This document shows, one piece after another, positions 32,170 to 44,399 of a DNA stretch of 64,000 bases. The stretch is from Dicyema japonicum (lineage: Eukaryota; Dicyemida; Rhombozoa; Dicyemidae): NCBI GenBank assembly GCA_011109175.1, contig RDEW01000003.1, forward strand, positions 310,001 to 374,000. Reading direction: 5' to 3'. Both the position numbers and the translations under genes were made by a program. The first letter of the stretch is position 1. Each line of letters opens with the position of its first letter. The notes under the pieces were generated by a model, which was not told where the DNA came from, ran no database searches, and saw only the letters and a program-made list of their open reading frames with translations.

Positions 32170-33280
32170 TAACGTGCATGCTTATCTTGCTGTACCTGGT
32201 CGACCTTTACTGAATTATATTTTTCATCCTACGAACTTCGCCGGGAATGCGGTACGCAGATATGGCTATAGGGAAGATTTAGCGATAGGCTTCTCTTGTT
32301 TATCACATCCCTGTCGATGTGATGACTAGATCGACAACCGCTGTACATCTTGGAGACCACCCAATGAGAAGAGCAGTAAAGAAACCTGGTTCTGGATGTA
32401 CATGTACGTGGCTTGGGACCGTAGGACTGGATACATTAGTTGTTGACTATGATTTTTTATCTACACTATCTCTCCCATACAAAGGGCCCTAAACGACGTT
32501 GTCAGATAGGCTATGAATGAGGCCAGTTATTGGTCTTTGTTCAAATTTGTCGACTTTTGTTTGAGTGAAGAAAAACTGCTAGATGGGATTCTATCTTTCT
32601 GTGTGAAGTCAGTAAGTTTCTGATCTGGGACGTCACCTGCACGGATACATCTACCAGAATTCGAGGTTTGCTCAGACATATGATTTTATGCTAATATAAA
32701 ATTTTCCAGTGACGTCTTATCTGATGACTTTTATCTCTGCCAATCATATTCCGTAGCTCCTTCAAGTTTGAGGTATTTGCTTCTTTCACAGTCAACTCTA
32801 AGGATTCTGTTGAAGATATCCTTAATATTCGGCTTGACGATCTTTATTGAGTTCAGCACAAACTGTCGACTAATTGGGATTGTGTGGAAGGAACTCGATT
32901 TTGACTTCCTTGGGGTTGAAGAATCTAAAGATCATGGACCTTTTGGGAAGACAGCGGATGTTGGCTTAAAAGAATAGTTTCTGTGATCGGAAACACAACC
33001 GCTCTACCTCTCGGAGACGACCCAATGAGAAGAGCAGTAAAGGAAGACATTCCATGTGGGTATCATCCTCCCCTTTGTAGGCATGGAATTACTTAGCTAT
33101 GACATTCAGTGTCAGTATTGCACGGAAAAGGTCCCCCACTCACTGTATGGGCTCCTACAACTTCAAGGATATTTCTTCCCTTCTGCTGGTTCTGGATGTA
33201 CTCGTACGTGACTAGGGACCGTAGGGACTGGATACATTAGTTGTTGACTATGAGAATTACCACCACCAAACCCAATGTTT
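32170..33280 (+). repeat. SINE family C cluster, diverged
   Basis: At least three overlapping or tandem pieces (about 32200-32460, 32980-33060, 33110-33260). They share GAGACGACCCAATGAGAAGA-like, CTGGTTCTGGATGTAC and GGACTGGATACATTAGTTGT. No host gene in the stretch. Confidence 0.5.
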
Positions 33281-33348
33281 TAAATTCGGTTAGCGAACCT
33301 AATTAGGCGTGATTACAATTTATAACAAATTTTACCGGGGAAAGGATA

Positions 33349-34207
33349 ATGAACGCGGAAACTAACTATCTGACAATGACTCAAATGCTGTTCGTTAGAT
33401 ATAGCATACTCACCATAAATACTCTCCTCATTGTAACGTGAAGATTAACATCTTAGATTGTTTCCTTAGTAGAAATCGTGTACGCATCCTCAGTAATTAA
33501 AATGATGAACAAAATTATGAAATTTCATATTTTATATGTAATTCCGATATACTTGGTTATTTCTGCCCTCATCAGAATCACTGGAGCGTTTCTTTTAGTA
33601 AAAATAGTGTTTAGGAAAAGCTATATGATGCTTTTTACTGTAAAAGCTTGGCTGATTTTAGGGATTTGGCTGTCTGTTATTCTCTCTCATGACGGACACG
33701 AGCTGTTATGGTTATTTTTTTCTTTGGAAATTCAATGTTTTCCGAATTTTTATTTGCAGATCTTTAAGGTGATCAAATGCACGCTAATCGAACAGATAAT
33801 GAACTACCACCAACCCAGCAAAAACCCCCTTACATCGGTAGTCAAATAGTTCAACCCCCTAGTCTGAGTGCTGCGGTGTCTATTCTTCTAAAGACTGGAA
33901 TTATACTTTATTCTTTCAAAAATATAAAAGTTACCCACCTCAGTGCTGCCTGAATCACATGAAATGCTCTTCTCCCTCAGAGACATTCCCTCAAGTTCGA
34001 TAGTTGGTTATTTGAGGGGTGTTACGTCAAAATTGTGAATAGCTACGGAAATGCCATTCCACTGAGTATTTACATGATTTTTAACGGAATCATCACAGTA
34101 ATGGTATATTTGAATTTTAGATTATTTCATTTTGCGCCATTTTCTCATTCTTTTTCGTATTCAGGTTGAGACAGAGAAGAATCGTTAAAAGTCGGAGAAA
34201 TTCTTAA
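33349..34207 (+). CDS. Tetraspanin
   Basis: Four-pass membrane organiser protein. Exons 33349-33432, 33457-33837, 33863-33994, 34017-34097 and 34121-34207 give 254 aa, a typical length. Introns are 24, 25, 22 and 23 nt. TM1 is around residues 15-40, TM2 and TM3 in exon 2. The large loop carries the signature CCG (SECCGVYSSKDWNY), then PPQCC, another Cys, and GC just before TM4 (QGCYVKIVNS ... GIITIISFCAIFSFFF), followed by a basic tail RLRQRRIVKSRR. Six loop Cys are consistent with three disulfides. Exon 2 also contains two possible 22/23-nt introns that together keep frame. Leaving them in gives the better length and TM3. Confidence 0.85.
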
Positions 34208-34299
34208 TTTTTATTAACGAGAATTAAAATGTGATATTTTTTGATTTATTTAAATTTTGGAATGATTTGCCTATATAGGGTTTCACAGCTGAACTATCC

Positions 34300-34600
34300 A
34301 GAAAGGTCATACAACGGCCTTCCTGGCATGGCTATTCACTCTTAGGATGGGGAGCGAACGCTCACGGGGATCTCTGTTCGTGAAAAAATCCGATTCCTAG
34401 ACGACTCGGGAATTCTAAGTTGCATGCGCAAGTGAACCAGACGTTTCAACTGAGAGTGGAACAAACAAAATATCCTCGGGTAGGATCGCGTACTTTGCCA
34501 ATTTTGACCTCTCGGCCTTCTCAGCGGCAGAACATGCTCCAGAGGCACTCTGATGTAGGTTGCAAGGGGCGAATGTGCCAATCAATATTAACTCAAATTC
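34300..34600 (-). mobile_element. REL-retrotransposon C-terminal fragment
   Basis: Minus strand: AAEKAERSKLAKYA, ILFVPLSVETSGSLAHAT, RDPRERSLPILRVNSHAR. Two stops; close relative of the 55.1-kb copy. Confidence 0.65.
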
Positions 34601-34619
34601 ACAAATTCATCTCTTGAGC

Positions 34620-37040
34620 CTCCTCAATGTCTACAGAAAGTAGAAGGATCAGAGCATTAAAACCTCTGCCTGGGTGAGGAACACCAATCCTGGTGGATAA
34701 ACCATGCACTTCTTTCAGTGGTATTCATTGAGCGCAACCGCAAACTAGTTAACCACATGACGTGGAACTTGGTTATTTTGCTCCCTCCCCTAAGATTTAA
34801 TGATTTTGTTAATTAGGGAGACCATTGTAGCATTATCCTTAGAGTCTTCAGGTGATAGAACCAATTGCTAAAAGGAACGTAGCAACCTAAAGAGATCAGT
34901 CAGATGGCGAGGAAATAGAAGACAGACTAGAGAGAGGTACCCCATCTTGTAGAGGCCACAGTGACGGAACTAGTTGTCCGATTTTATTCACGTAGTCTTG
35001 TAAAGTCTTATGGGGGCCTCAAGTGGACACGAACTTCCTGGGGTAGGGAAGCTTAGCCTCTATCAATGTTCTGTGGCAGACGCCCTAAAATCTTTTTGAT
35101 ATCAAGGTTTTTGATGGCATAAGTGGAAACCTAACCGTGAATCATTTTGATGCCTAAATAAGTAGTCTTTGTTTTCAGAAAAGATCTGAGATTGCGAATT
35201 TTGCATCCAAGGGTTGGTATGATCCTCCATATATTTGCGGAGAGCCACAGGCTGTGGGCTGGATGATCTGATGTTTTAAATTTGTCGAGGAATCGTAGAC
35301 CAAGGAATGCTTCGACGTTTTGAGTCCGTTACCTCCTCCATGATCACAGGAAGAAAGGAGACACGTGCTTTCATCGACCATGATTGATGTAGATTAAAAT
35401 GTGGGCCACCTTGATGGTTGACTAGAAGGCCCTCCTCCTTTTCATCTATAGTCCCCATACACTAGACAGGTAACCCTCTGTCACTATCGAACTGACCTGA
35501 CCCTAAGTTCCACCCATAAATCGATTAACCGTCGAAAAGTCAGTCAAGTGGAATAGTCACACTTCACAAAATATTTTATCTCCTCAATGACTAATATAAC
35601 CTCATGCTGAGGAGATATCTGGTAGACAAAGGTTCTGGTTCTGATATGATCCGCACTACAGTCTTAAAACTGCGGAAAGGAGTGCCTAACAACAAGACTA
35701 GGACAAATATGGTCTCCCAAAAACTGAGAACAAAATAATCCCTTTTAAGGGCGATTTAAGGTTGATGTATTTGTCTCCATTATAAAAGTGGTTAAAAGAT
35801 CAACGCTATCCAGAGAGGGGTATTCAAAGTTAGGGTGGGTGACTTCTGAAAAACACTCTCCATCGATTCGTCAGGAATCCTAATCCGTAAAAACCGAGGG
35901 GCGAGCTCATGCAACTATGAGCATCAAAATCAACGCCCTATACGTGCATGTATAAGATCGAAGGAGAGACATCGAAGTAAGACGAGGTCAGTGCTGTAGT
36001 GTGTCGGGATCATTTCAGAAAACAGTCAACAGGTGTTATAGAAATAATATTGACATCAAAACGGTCCTTAACGTCCTCAACAACAACCGTTTCAATAATT
36101 GTTAACACGCTTTGGTTAACATCAAAGAATCATTAACTATCATCCTATACGATCAACTTCTGAGAGATCCCACGAGTTCTTTCAATTTGGGTACGGAGAT
36201 TCGGAAGTGTCTTAAGACAGAACTTCGGGTTTCTGATGTCTCCCACATTCGTCCCCTCGTCAATTAAGACGAAGACGTGGGCTTGTACATCACCAACCCA
36301 ACCTTCCTAACTTGGGTAATTGATTCTCAAAAATTCCTTTGAATTCTTTGCATAATTATTCATGAAAATAAATTTTATGTTTGTTAGTGCAGAGATTCTG
36401 AAGGACATCCAGATCATAGGTACGAAGAGATCCTTTCAGAATGGAAGAGAGACGGTCTCGTTAAAGAAAGCAAATAAGTTCTGGAAGTTAGAAAGCTATA
36501 ACAACCTCCCTTCAGTTTTACCGCCAATAGTAGCACTCAAATCAAATCAACCTTGGCACACCTTTATTGAGGTTTGCTGGAATACCAGGATTTCTTATCT
36601 GACCAAATTTCCCGCTTAAAATAATTTATACAGCAAGAGTAAGAAAAGACAAACTGTATCTGAAAGACAATCTGAGTCCGAACAAGATGATTAGAGATCC
36701 ACAATGCTCCTGTACCACCTCATGGGAGATTACCCTCTCCTCCAACTGTCCCTCCATCACACTTATAGTTTTTGAGCCGAATAGTATTGAAAATGTCCGC
36801 GTTTCCAATGAGTGCTCAGTTCGACGTTAGAACTGAAAACGAAAGGTTAAGGCATCAAAGACATTTGTCCAGTAGAGCAGGTCGCCAGTGAGTCATTATC
36901 AGGCCATTTGGCCAATAAATCAATCGCCTGTTTAGAAAAACAAAGCATTTATTGATAATGGAAAAAACACAAGGCTTAAATAAACAATTGAGTTTAAATC
37001 AAAAATTTTCAATTTGGCAGTAAATTACCATCAATAACGT
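34620..37040. other. 2.4 kb without a recognised gene
   Basis: Decayed repeats. Repeat E at about 35895-36050 (AAGATCGAAGGAGAGACATC ... GTGTCGGGATCATTTC) and a SINE G piece at 36165-36290 (GAGTTCTTTCAATTTGGGTA, CTTCGGGTTTCTGATGTCTC) can be named. Open frames at 35175-35458 (-) and 36362-36619 (+) have no support. Confidence 0.45.
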
Positions 37041-37044
37041 GCCA

Positions 37045-37192
37045 ATGGACAAAATCTCCCTCATTGACGTAAATCTTAACCTCAACAATTATTTTTCCCA
37101 AACTAAAGCAATCTACGTACCCACATAAAGTTACTTTTGAGATCCACAAAACCAAATTTAATCAAATCGACTATCTTTTCGAGATCCTTAGT
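37045..37192 (+). other. Possible small two-exon coding segment
   Basis: ATG at 37045 opens MDKISLIDVNLNLNNYFSQT, then a 25-nt GT...AG intron (37117-37141), then IHKTKFNQIDYLFEILS. A further donor follows at 37193, but the next sequence is a repeat. Could be a gene cut by a repeat, or chance. Confidence 0.25.
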
Positions 37193-37494
37193 GTAAACCT
37201 TCCATTACTTAGTTAGTTACCCCAACCTTACCAATATGTAGGAGGGCCTGCTGTTATCAAGAGAGCAGTTGGGAGTGTTTGTCGCTCCCACAGATCCCTT
37301 AGAGTCATTCAACCTTTAATTTTCTTTGCATTGAAATATTAAACTTAAAATAAATTGATCAAAACTACTAATTAATAATATTATTATTTTATTTATATAA
37401 ATAATAGTAAATAAATATATTTATATTTTTAAATAGTGAATAAATTTTAATATTTTACTCTGTAGTTGTTGCTATTTTTTTCCCAGATCATTGA

Positions 37495-38010
37495 ATGTTT
37501 AACCCAATTGAACTTGAACTAGAGTCAACTCTTAAATGTATTGAAGGATTATTGTGGAAGAAAGTCAGAAGCCATTCCCTAAAAGAGTTTGTCACCAATC
37601 TGAGATATGTTCTTTACGAGAAGTTTGTTATCGCGTGGGATCCATCGAACCCATACTTTGGAAGTGCCTCTCGGTGCATCCGGAACCACCCAATGCAAGC
37701 AGACGACAGCATTTTGAAGGCTTGTGAAAAAGGAGGACATTCTGCCAACGATTCCAGAAGGATATTGGAAGCCCTCGGTGAGTCTACCATTTGGACTGAT
37801 CCCAACTCAGTTGTTATGAAGAAGGATGACGAAAGTGCCCCAGTTACCATTTATCCGTTAAAGGAAGTTGAATATTCGCAGAACAGCTTATATAACGTTT
37901 TAATTCCCTCCGAAATGTACTGCTATTACGACGATTACTATTTGAGTCCTTATGGATCGAATCATCAGATTGCTGTTCCCTCCGATGTTACTGATAATCT
38001 AACATACTAA
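37495..38010 (+). CDS. BTG/Tob family anti-proliferative protein
   Basis: BTG/Tob proteins bind the CAF1 deadenylase subunit of CCR4-NOT, promote mRNA decay and restrain cell division. Single exon, 171 aa. The BTG domain fills residues 1-115: FVTNLRYVLYEKFVIAWDPS, the conserved GSASRCIR (box A, usually G-S-[AG]-[FY]-R-C-[IL]-R), a helix with DSILKACEKGGHSANDSRR, and box B LGESTIWTDPNSV (family: L-P-x-[DE]-[LF]-[ST]-[LVI]-W-[VI]-D-P-x-E-V). The short tail is acidic/aromatic and lacks the PAM2 motifs of Tob, so it is closer to BTG size. One of the few genes here without an intron; a retrocopy is possible, but the frame is intact. Confidence 0.85.
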   Translation: MFNPIELELESTLKCIEGLLWKKVRSHSLKEFVTNLRYVLYEKFVIAWDPSNPYFGSASRCIRNHPMQADDSILKACEKGGHSANDSRRILEALGESTIWTDPNSVVMKKDDESAPVTIYPLKEVEYSQNSLYNVLIPSEMYCYYDDYYLSPYGSNHQIAVPSDVTDNLTY

Positions 38011-38079
38011 TTATTATTTGCCTAACATTGTATGTATTTAGTGTTTTTGTTTGTTTTCCTTACTTTAATGTAGAGCTGT

Positions 38080-38460
38080 TTACTTTACGGATCGCTTGGT
38101 TATTCAGCGTGAAATTCCTTGATTTTAGTAAACTGTGGGTTTTTGATTTCAAACAGACAAGATTGTGTGGCAAAGCTGTTTTGATGTGACGATATGCGCT
38201 TTATGTAGAGTAGGTGGATTATGTGACGAGGCTTGTTTTTACGGATTGTATTTCATGAAACTGCGGGGTTTTGTTTCGAGCCACAGTAAAGTTGGTGGGT
38301 GTTGTGTGGCTGCACATGCTTTGAGAGTAGCGTTATGTGGGGATATGTGCTTTTTGTGGAGTAGGTGGATTACGCGACTGCGTTAGGCTTGGGATTGAAT
38401 TTCATGCCTAAATTACCACGAAAGTGTTTGGTTGTGTTTCCGGAAAAGGATTATCTTAAG
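38080..38460. repeat. Degenerate tandem repeats after BTG
   Basis: About three units of 130-150 bp sharing TTTACGGAT ... TTCATG...C ... GGGTTTTTGTTTCGAGCCAC ... GATTGTGTGGC and GAGTAGGTGGATTA (38205 and 38361). GT-rich on the plus strand. Just downstream of the BTG stop, so part may be 3' UTR. Confidence 0.55.
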
Positions 38461-38639
38461 CTGATTGGTGGTGTGGGTTATTCACCAATGCTAATGGTAC
38501 ACGTCATTATGATTCATCGTCGACCTTGATTATTCGACCAAGTGTAAGGAATCCAATAAGAGGGTTAACTCAGACAATTAAATTTATGCCAAATAAGACA
38601 AGAAGCACAAATTTTTAATAGCCAAATTAAGCAGGTCAA

Positions 38640-39000
38640 ATTTCCACAAAATCCATTAATTAAATTAATTAGGAAAAATATTAAAAAATGTAGATTTTAA
38701 GGAACCTCAGGGATTCTAGGGCCAAATCCACTTTTTTCTTTCAAGGAATTGATTGTTGATAGCAAAAGGAGGCAAGGAACACATTTCTGTACGAATTGTA
38801 ACAAGGAATGCACCCCCAATCACAAAAGTTGTATACTTGTCCAGATAGTAAGGATATGTCACGTTGTTCCAATATCAGTGAAAGGTCAATAATGTATTAT
38901 TTACGTTTGGCAATTAAAAGTTCAAATCTCCTGAAAAAATGCCTGTCAGCGTCCTGAAACTACTCAAATGTGAAATTAGAAGATATGAAGGTACTAATCG
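38640..39000 (+). other. Possible coding remnant with Cys/His cluster
   Basis: About 38744-38850 reads ELIVDSKRRQGTHFCTNCNK then ECTPNHKSCILVQI, a C-x2-C-x4-C...H-x3-C cluster preceded by an acceptor-like TTTCTTTCAAG. No start or family found. Confidence 0.25.
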
Positions 39001-39359
39001 ATTACAAAAGGAACAAAAAACATCGGGTTGTCATGGTAACACAAAAGTGCACAATATTGAAAAATTGTTTGAATAAAATCATACGATATGACATCAGTTA
39101 AGATGATCGTGACCCGTAAAAATCTAGAAGACGATGATTTATTTTGTCGATGAAAATTGTACAAAAGTATTAAGTCACGTGCTATATAATATTTTATTCG
39201 AAACCATTGTGCAGTCATGCTCCAGTTGCCAGGAGAAAGTGGGAATTCATAGGCATTGGGAAAGCCATCTAGAAAAGTCTCTGAGTCGTGTCACAGCCAC
39301 TGACGACTACATTCATACCCAACCCCAACGCGTCGAAGGTTTAGAAAGGTGAATCATAA

Positions 39360-39620
39360 TAACTGTCATTCTATGCGTGACGCTTCTGACACGTGATCTC
39401 TCAAATTCATTCAATTTCGGACTGGAGGAGATTTGAACTAAAGTCCTACGCGCACTCAACACCTTTTTTGCTAAAACAACAAGTTTTCGATGCTCCTGAT
39501 TACCCAACCTGACCCATGCCCACGAAAAGATGAGAGCTTCCATTCATCATAAAACTAAGTTGGCATTTCGTCAATCGAGGTGCGTCACCACATCGACCTT
39601 TAAACCAATTAACTTTGTTT
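39360..39620 (-). repeat. SINE family G copy
   Basis: Plus-strand view: CTCTCAAATTCATTCAATTT ... GATTTGAAC ... TCCATTCATCATAAAACTAA ... CCTTTAAACCAATTAAC, shared with 50.9, 47.5 and 36.2 kb. tRNA-like on the minus strand. Bases 39620-40080 have no gene. Confidence 0.55.
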
Positions 39621-40079
39621 ATTAGATTTTTAAAAAAACGACAACAAAATCAATTTAATTATTTCGAGTGGCCAATTAATTCTAATCAGGATAATTTAAT
39701 TAATTTATTTCTCGGTTGAAATACAATGGTTTCAAGTGACTGAGACATTAAAGAGCATCAGTTATAGCAAGACTGAAGACAATCCCGTCCGAACAGTCTA
39801 ATCTTAAAACCTTGACTGTTTACGAAATTATAAACTCCAACCTTGACCACCTGTCGTTTTACTGACGTTAGTTATTGATTTGCGGTTTTAACAATAACTT
39901 AGTCTAGCAACTCTAAATTTTAATATTTCCCGCTTATCTTTCCTGGTTTTCCTTGTTTGATTCAGTTTACGAAGGTGGAACTGGTCACGTGGCTCTTTCA
40001 AAGATGTCTTGTAGCTCATCCCGGATCGATCGTCATCGTCTCCGTGGGTAGACTAGTTGAAGAACCAACATCACCTATG

Positions 40080-41010
40080 CCGTAGTTTACAGATTATTAT
40101 TAACCAGAAAACCACCGTCATAACCAAAATAAACAAAATTCAGGGGACAGTCTTCGCATCTTTTCTCGGTGTTCTGACTGCGTTCCTGTGATTTCTGATA
40201 TGGACGAGGTCCGCATACTCGAGTCCTTCGCATGGGCACTATTCCAGTCGCCTCTATCATATTTTCAAGGTTTTTGGGCAGGATTTCCACACTGGAAGAT
40301 TTCCTTACTAGGTTTGCTGCCTTCACTTGAATGTTGCAGATCTTGTCCAAATTCGTTGCAGCAAAGGTTAGATCCCCATATATTACATGTGTATCCTATT
40401 GTAGACTCGATGAACTGTTTGTATATGACATCCAGTCCACTCAGATTTTTTTGTTTCTTAGGTTTCCCAAGAACGCCTTCAGGAAGTTGATTTTCCTCGT
40501 ACAAGTCAATAACATATTTTCGACGTGTTTTGTAAAGGTTAAGAAGGTGTCAAAGGTAATTCCCAGGATTTTCGGAATTTGTTTGCGGGGTATTTTTCCC
40601 ATCCAGTGTGACGTCAATTGATACTTTCCCTAGTCTCCTGTTTGTCGTGAATAGGTCAACACCGACTTCTCCGGGGTAGAGTCAATTGATTTTCCCAAAG
40701 CCATAAACTTAGTTTATTCAGATTGTCCTGTACTCTTTTCGTTGCTTCGATAATACTCACATCCCTCGAAGCAATGACTATATCATCCGCATACGTTAAT
40801 AATATGTCATCGTCCCCCTGTGGGAGTGGCAAGTCATTCATCATAAGGTTAAACAAGAGGGGAGATAATATATTTTGTGCATGCTAATCTTCCTCGAAGC
40901 AGCGTCAAAAGCCTTCAATTGAGCATGCAATCGTCTTTTTCTGTCCTGGTCTTTTGTTAAGGCCATCTGTTATGAACTCCTTTAATGTATTTATGTGTGA
41001 GATAGAATTC
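40080..41010 (-). mobile_element. RT retrotransposon remnant
   Basis: Minus-strand blocks in order: DGLNKRPGQKKTIACSIEGF (about 40900-40980), LLFNLMMNDLPLPQ with YADDIVIASRD (40656-40880), thumb LDVIYKQFIESTIGY ... WGSN (40265-40504), and a C-terminal end at 40087. Frameshifts between blocks. The 3' edge is AATAATAATC. Same family as the 20-kb copy. Confidence 0.8.
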
Positions 41011-41184
41011 CCACAATATGTAATGGAGGAACATAGGTGATCTATATATTGTAGAATAATGTAATTCAAAATTTAATAAATAAATTATTTTTCTTTTTGA
41101 CTTTGTTGATAAAAATTGTCCTAGCTTATTCGTGCAGTCTTCATTATTTATAACGTTAATTTCTCAATAACCCAGGATATAATA

Positions 41185-41495
41185 ATAAGAGCATTTTCAC
41201 GAGAGCCATAATATCTTAGCTCCGCATAGGCAGGACACACACTTTATTTAAGTAAAGAACAGTTAATTTTAACTAATCGTAGAACCGAGGAATGATCTTC
41301 ACCTCTTTTTTTCTTTTTCTTGTGTGTGGGTCCTTTTTAAACTATCCAGTTCCGCAGTGAATATCCACTGATGACGGCGTCACTCGTCAAGTCCCTTTAG
41401 CATCGTAGATGCGTGGAACCTTCCACCAGGTGAACAGCAGCGAGGATCGAACCCATAACATAAACCACTTTGCCCGACACCACTATGCCAACCCA
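41185..41495 (-). repeat. SINE family B copy
   Basis: Minus-strand near full-length copy: ACACACTTTATTTAAGTAAA, ACTGATGACGGCGTCACTCG, CATCGTAGATGCGTGGAACC, and B box as GGATCGAACCC. Confidence 0.75.
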
Positions 41496-41569
41496 GGATA
41501 TACCTGAAATAAGTTTTATCAAGGTACAACGCATCATTTCCAAAATCACGTACACCCATATCTGCCATT

Positions 41570-41790
41570 GTGGGAATTCATCAGCTGGAGTGGGGAGGAG
41601 AAAGACCTTTGTTGGATTCGAACCAGGAACTGAGCGTCTCCTAAATCAAACAATCTATCCTAGGGGGTGAAGGAGACAAATAGCTGAAGGAATCCTTCCA
41701 CAAGATAGGCAACAGTATGACAATCGAACCCACAGCTAATCACGACACGAGTAACAGCACTAACCACTACGTTACCGGGTCTCTAAGCTT
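41570..41790 (-). repeat. SINE family C copy, head part
   Basis: Minus strand: tRNA-like head near 41725-41785 (CAATCGAACCCACAGCTAAT, GTAACAGCACTAACCACTAC), then the TGAGCGTCTCCTAAATCAAA block. Confidence 0.6.
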
Positions 41791-41912
41791 TATAATAAAT
41801 GGAAACAAAATTTAAAATGTATAACAGAAAAATCTGATATCGGAAATAAATAATTTAAATATTTTTATTAAAAAAATAAATAATTAAAAATTAAAAATAA
41901 TTACTTTGTTGT

Positions 41913-43287
41913 ATGTCGATAGATCATCTTGAAAAGACATTACAGGAGACTGAAGAGCAAGTAAATAAGAAGTAATCGTATAGAAGCTGTCAGTAGTCCT
42001 GTCTATGAAAGATTCAGGTTGCAACTTGTCAGATCTCGAACAAGACTTAGAAGAGCTCATTTCCATCACAAAAGGTACTTTGCCTTTTAATTCAGATCAA
42101 ATTTCCCGCATAAAAATCAAACCAAAAGTAACATGGGAGTATTCTGTTTTCGTTACTCTCGACAACCTTGACTCCATACGAACAAACTGCATAGTCCTCA
42201 GCGACAATGGATTATTTGTAAAGGTTTCATATTAGTTCTTAGTGTCACGTGCTTCTGTGTACTCCATTTGAAGAGGCACAAATTCCTTGCTCGGACTTCT
42301 TGGAAGACAAATGTAATCTCAAAGACTGCAGGTCTGGAATGATTTGTAGTTTATTTAGATTCAGTCACGGAATTTGTGTACCTAAAGCGGATTTGCTACC
42401 TGTTTTGACATTCCTTGCGGAGTTTTGCTTGATTGTAACCACTAGAGACTTTTATGTCGGATCCACATGTCTCTTTAAGGAAGGAGAGCTCTGGAGAGTC
42501 GGGACTGTTGAAAATTTGGCTTTGGATGGGCTGTCCTGTCAATTAACTACAGGAGACCTACCAATAACTGTCTTGGTGGATAATCTGTCTCCAACTGGTA
42601 TATTCATTTGGTATACCCCCAGAAATAAAACGTCACAGCACGGAATTTCACTTCCTTGGTAAAAACAAACACCCTGAAAGAGATATTCCTCCAAATATAA
42701 CAAAAGAGTCTAAAAGTCCTCGAAAATTTGAGAATAAGCACCTCAAAAATCGGAAGGGTCAGTTTGGGAAGCCTAGGAGCGGCTCTGATAAGAAATTTAG
42801 TCGCTCACGTGCTCCGAGTCCTGAGTTTGGAGATTGGGAGAAGTACACAAAGGGGATAGGACTGAAACTGCTGAAACAGATGGGATATTCTGGGAGGGGG
42901 TTGGGAAAAATGGAGGATGGGGGTGTTGAACCCGTGGCAGTGACCGTCTCCAAGAAGCAGAAGTCCTTCAAACTTCCGAAAAAGAAAGAGATCTCAACTA
43001 ACGGCAATGAACAGCCTCCTGAGTCTCTGCGAGCGATCTCAGGTCACATGAAGTCCCTGAGAATTCAGTTGGCTAACGTTGATAGGAGAATCACTGTTCT
43101 TAGCGATAAAGCCGGGATTTTGAGGAAGATGATTGAACGTAATGAGATGGTTAATGTAAGCTGTGATGGTCTTCATGAGACTTTGAATGTGGTGATTAGT
43201 GATTTGGCAGATAAGAATAAGCATAAACACAAACTTTGTCGCATCATTGAGAGCAAACAGATTAAACACAAAATGCTGAATTTCTAA
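41913..43287 (+). CDS. ZGPAT: ZGPAT, CCCH zinc finger and G-patch protein
   Basis: Nuclear regulator; the vertebrate protein represses transcription and binds spliceosome-associated helicases. Exons 41913-41960, 41984-42223, 42243-42331, 42359-42597 and 42623-43287 give 426 aa (human 531). Introns are 23, 19, 27 and 25 nt. N-terminal helix with DLEQDLEELISITKGTL. CCCH finger IPCSDFLEDKCNLKDCRFSH is completed across intron 3. A Tudor-like segment follows (YVGSTCLFKEGELWRVGTVE). G-patch GIGLKLLKQMGYSGRGLGK lies around residues 285-305. The C-terminal coiled coil ends ESKQIKHKMLNF. The order CCCH, Tudor-like, G-patch, coiled coil is specific to ZGPAT. The 19-nt intron 2 has no better alternative. 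Confidence 0.92.
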
Positions 43288-43439
43288 TTTAGATTTTTTA
43301 TTTTTGTAAATTTTTGTTTATTTTTTTGTTTGAAACTTTAGAATAGTGGTGGCTATTGTTTGGATCAGTACGGGATTTATGAACTCAAGGTGTGTTGTAC
43401 CAGTTCTGACGTTCAGGACGTCTTCAAACGCATTAGCCG

Positions 43440-43745
43440 CGATATAGCAGTCATAAGTGATGGGTCAATTCAGATGGTTTAGGGTTTGAATCTTTGCTGT
43501 CCATTCCGGCTGAAGGCTACATGGATCTACAATGCTTTTTTTATTGACGTCACGTCATCAGCAGAGATTCATCACTGTGGAACCGGATTGTCTTTTGGAA
43601 CTCACATGCAATCAAAATAAATTAAGTTTAGAACACTCGTGATATCTTGGTCTCACTCCTACGATTAATTAGCATTTCCTTCTTAAATAACCACGCGTCT
43701 TGCTTAAGAGGAAGTTTAAGAAATAGAAACATCCGGGTGGGAGAG
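43440..43745 (+). repeat. SINE family B copy
   Basis: Plus strand, diverged: GGTTTAGGGTTTGAATC head, ATGGATCTACAATGC, GACGTCACGTCATCAGCAGA, CTTCTTAAATAACCACG tail. Confidence 0.55.
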
Positions 43746-43789
43746 ATTGTAATAAAGAATAAAATGGCTATTATTGCCGCTATTAGCCG

Positions 43790-44010
43790 TTAGTTAGATA
43801 CCCACGCCTTTTGCTCTTTGTTTTCTTCAATTCCTAAGAGATGTCATGTGGTCCACCGATGCAAGCAGACCCTCAGTGCCTGACTGGCATGCAAAAAGGA
43901 TCTCACTCTTCCCTACTCCACTGGAGGGCGGATGTGTCTCACTTTGACCGTGTGAACTGTGATCACTTAGTTGATGACTTTCTTTAACCTGGTGATCCTA
44001 AGGCAATAAA
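43790..44010 (+). repeat. SINE family C copy
   Basis: Plus strand: TCATGTGGTCCACCGATGCA, AAAAAGGATCTCACTCTTCC, GATCACTTAGTTGATGAC tail. Confidence 0.55.
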
Positions 44011-44029
44011 TTAATAGAATAGTAACCAT

Positions 44030-44265
44030 ATTACCTATAGCCCACCCAGGACACACACTTTTAGTAAAAAACAGTTATGAAAATAATCGTACAGAATGTT
44101 CTTCACTTTTTTTGTCGCCTGTGTGTCTTTAATAGACGATATGGTTCGGCAGTAAAATGTTGACTGATGACGGCGTCACTCGACAAGCCAAAGCATCGTA
44201 GATGGGTGTACAGCAGCGAGATTCTAGCCAGCGGCCACCAGCCTTTTTGCTCGGCAATCGTTGCA
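44030..44265 (-). repeat. SINE family B copy
   Basis: Minus strand: CACACACTTTTAGTAAAAAA, CTGATGACGGCGTCACTCGA, CATCGTAGATGGGTG. Short head. Confidence 0.6.
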
Positions 44266-44399
44266 CTGAGGAAAGTGATAAACAATCAATGATGACAATG
44301 CCTATATTGGAACAGATCAATAATGAAAATAAAATTATGTTGGAATTATAAGAAAATGCTTATAAAACTTAATTGTTGGTAATTTAGAGAATTCCCGTG

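Noticed and set aside
34342-34617. Overlapping 79-aa and 65-aa open frames
   Set aside because: Explained by a minus-strand REL retrotransposon fragment in a different frame.
38165-38386. 73-aa Cys-rich plus-strand open frame
   Set aside because: The Cys richness comes from GT-rich degenerate tandem repeats downstream of BTG; the frame is not consistent between repeat units.
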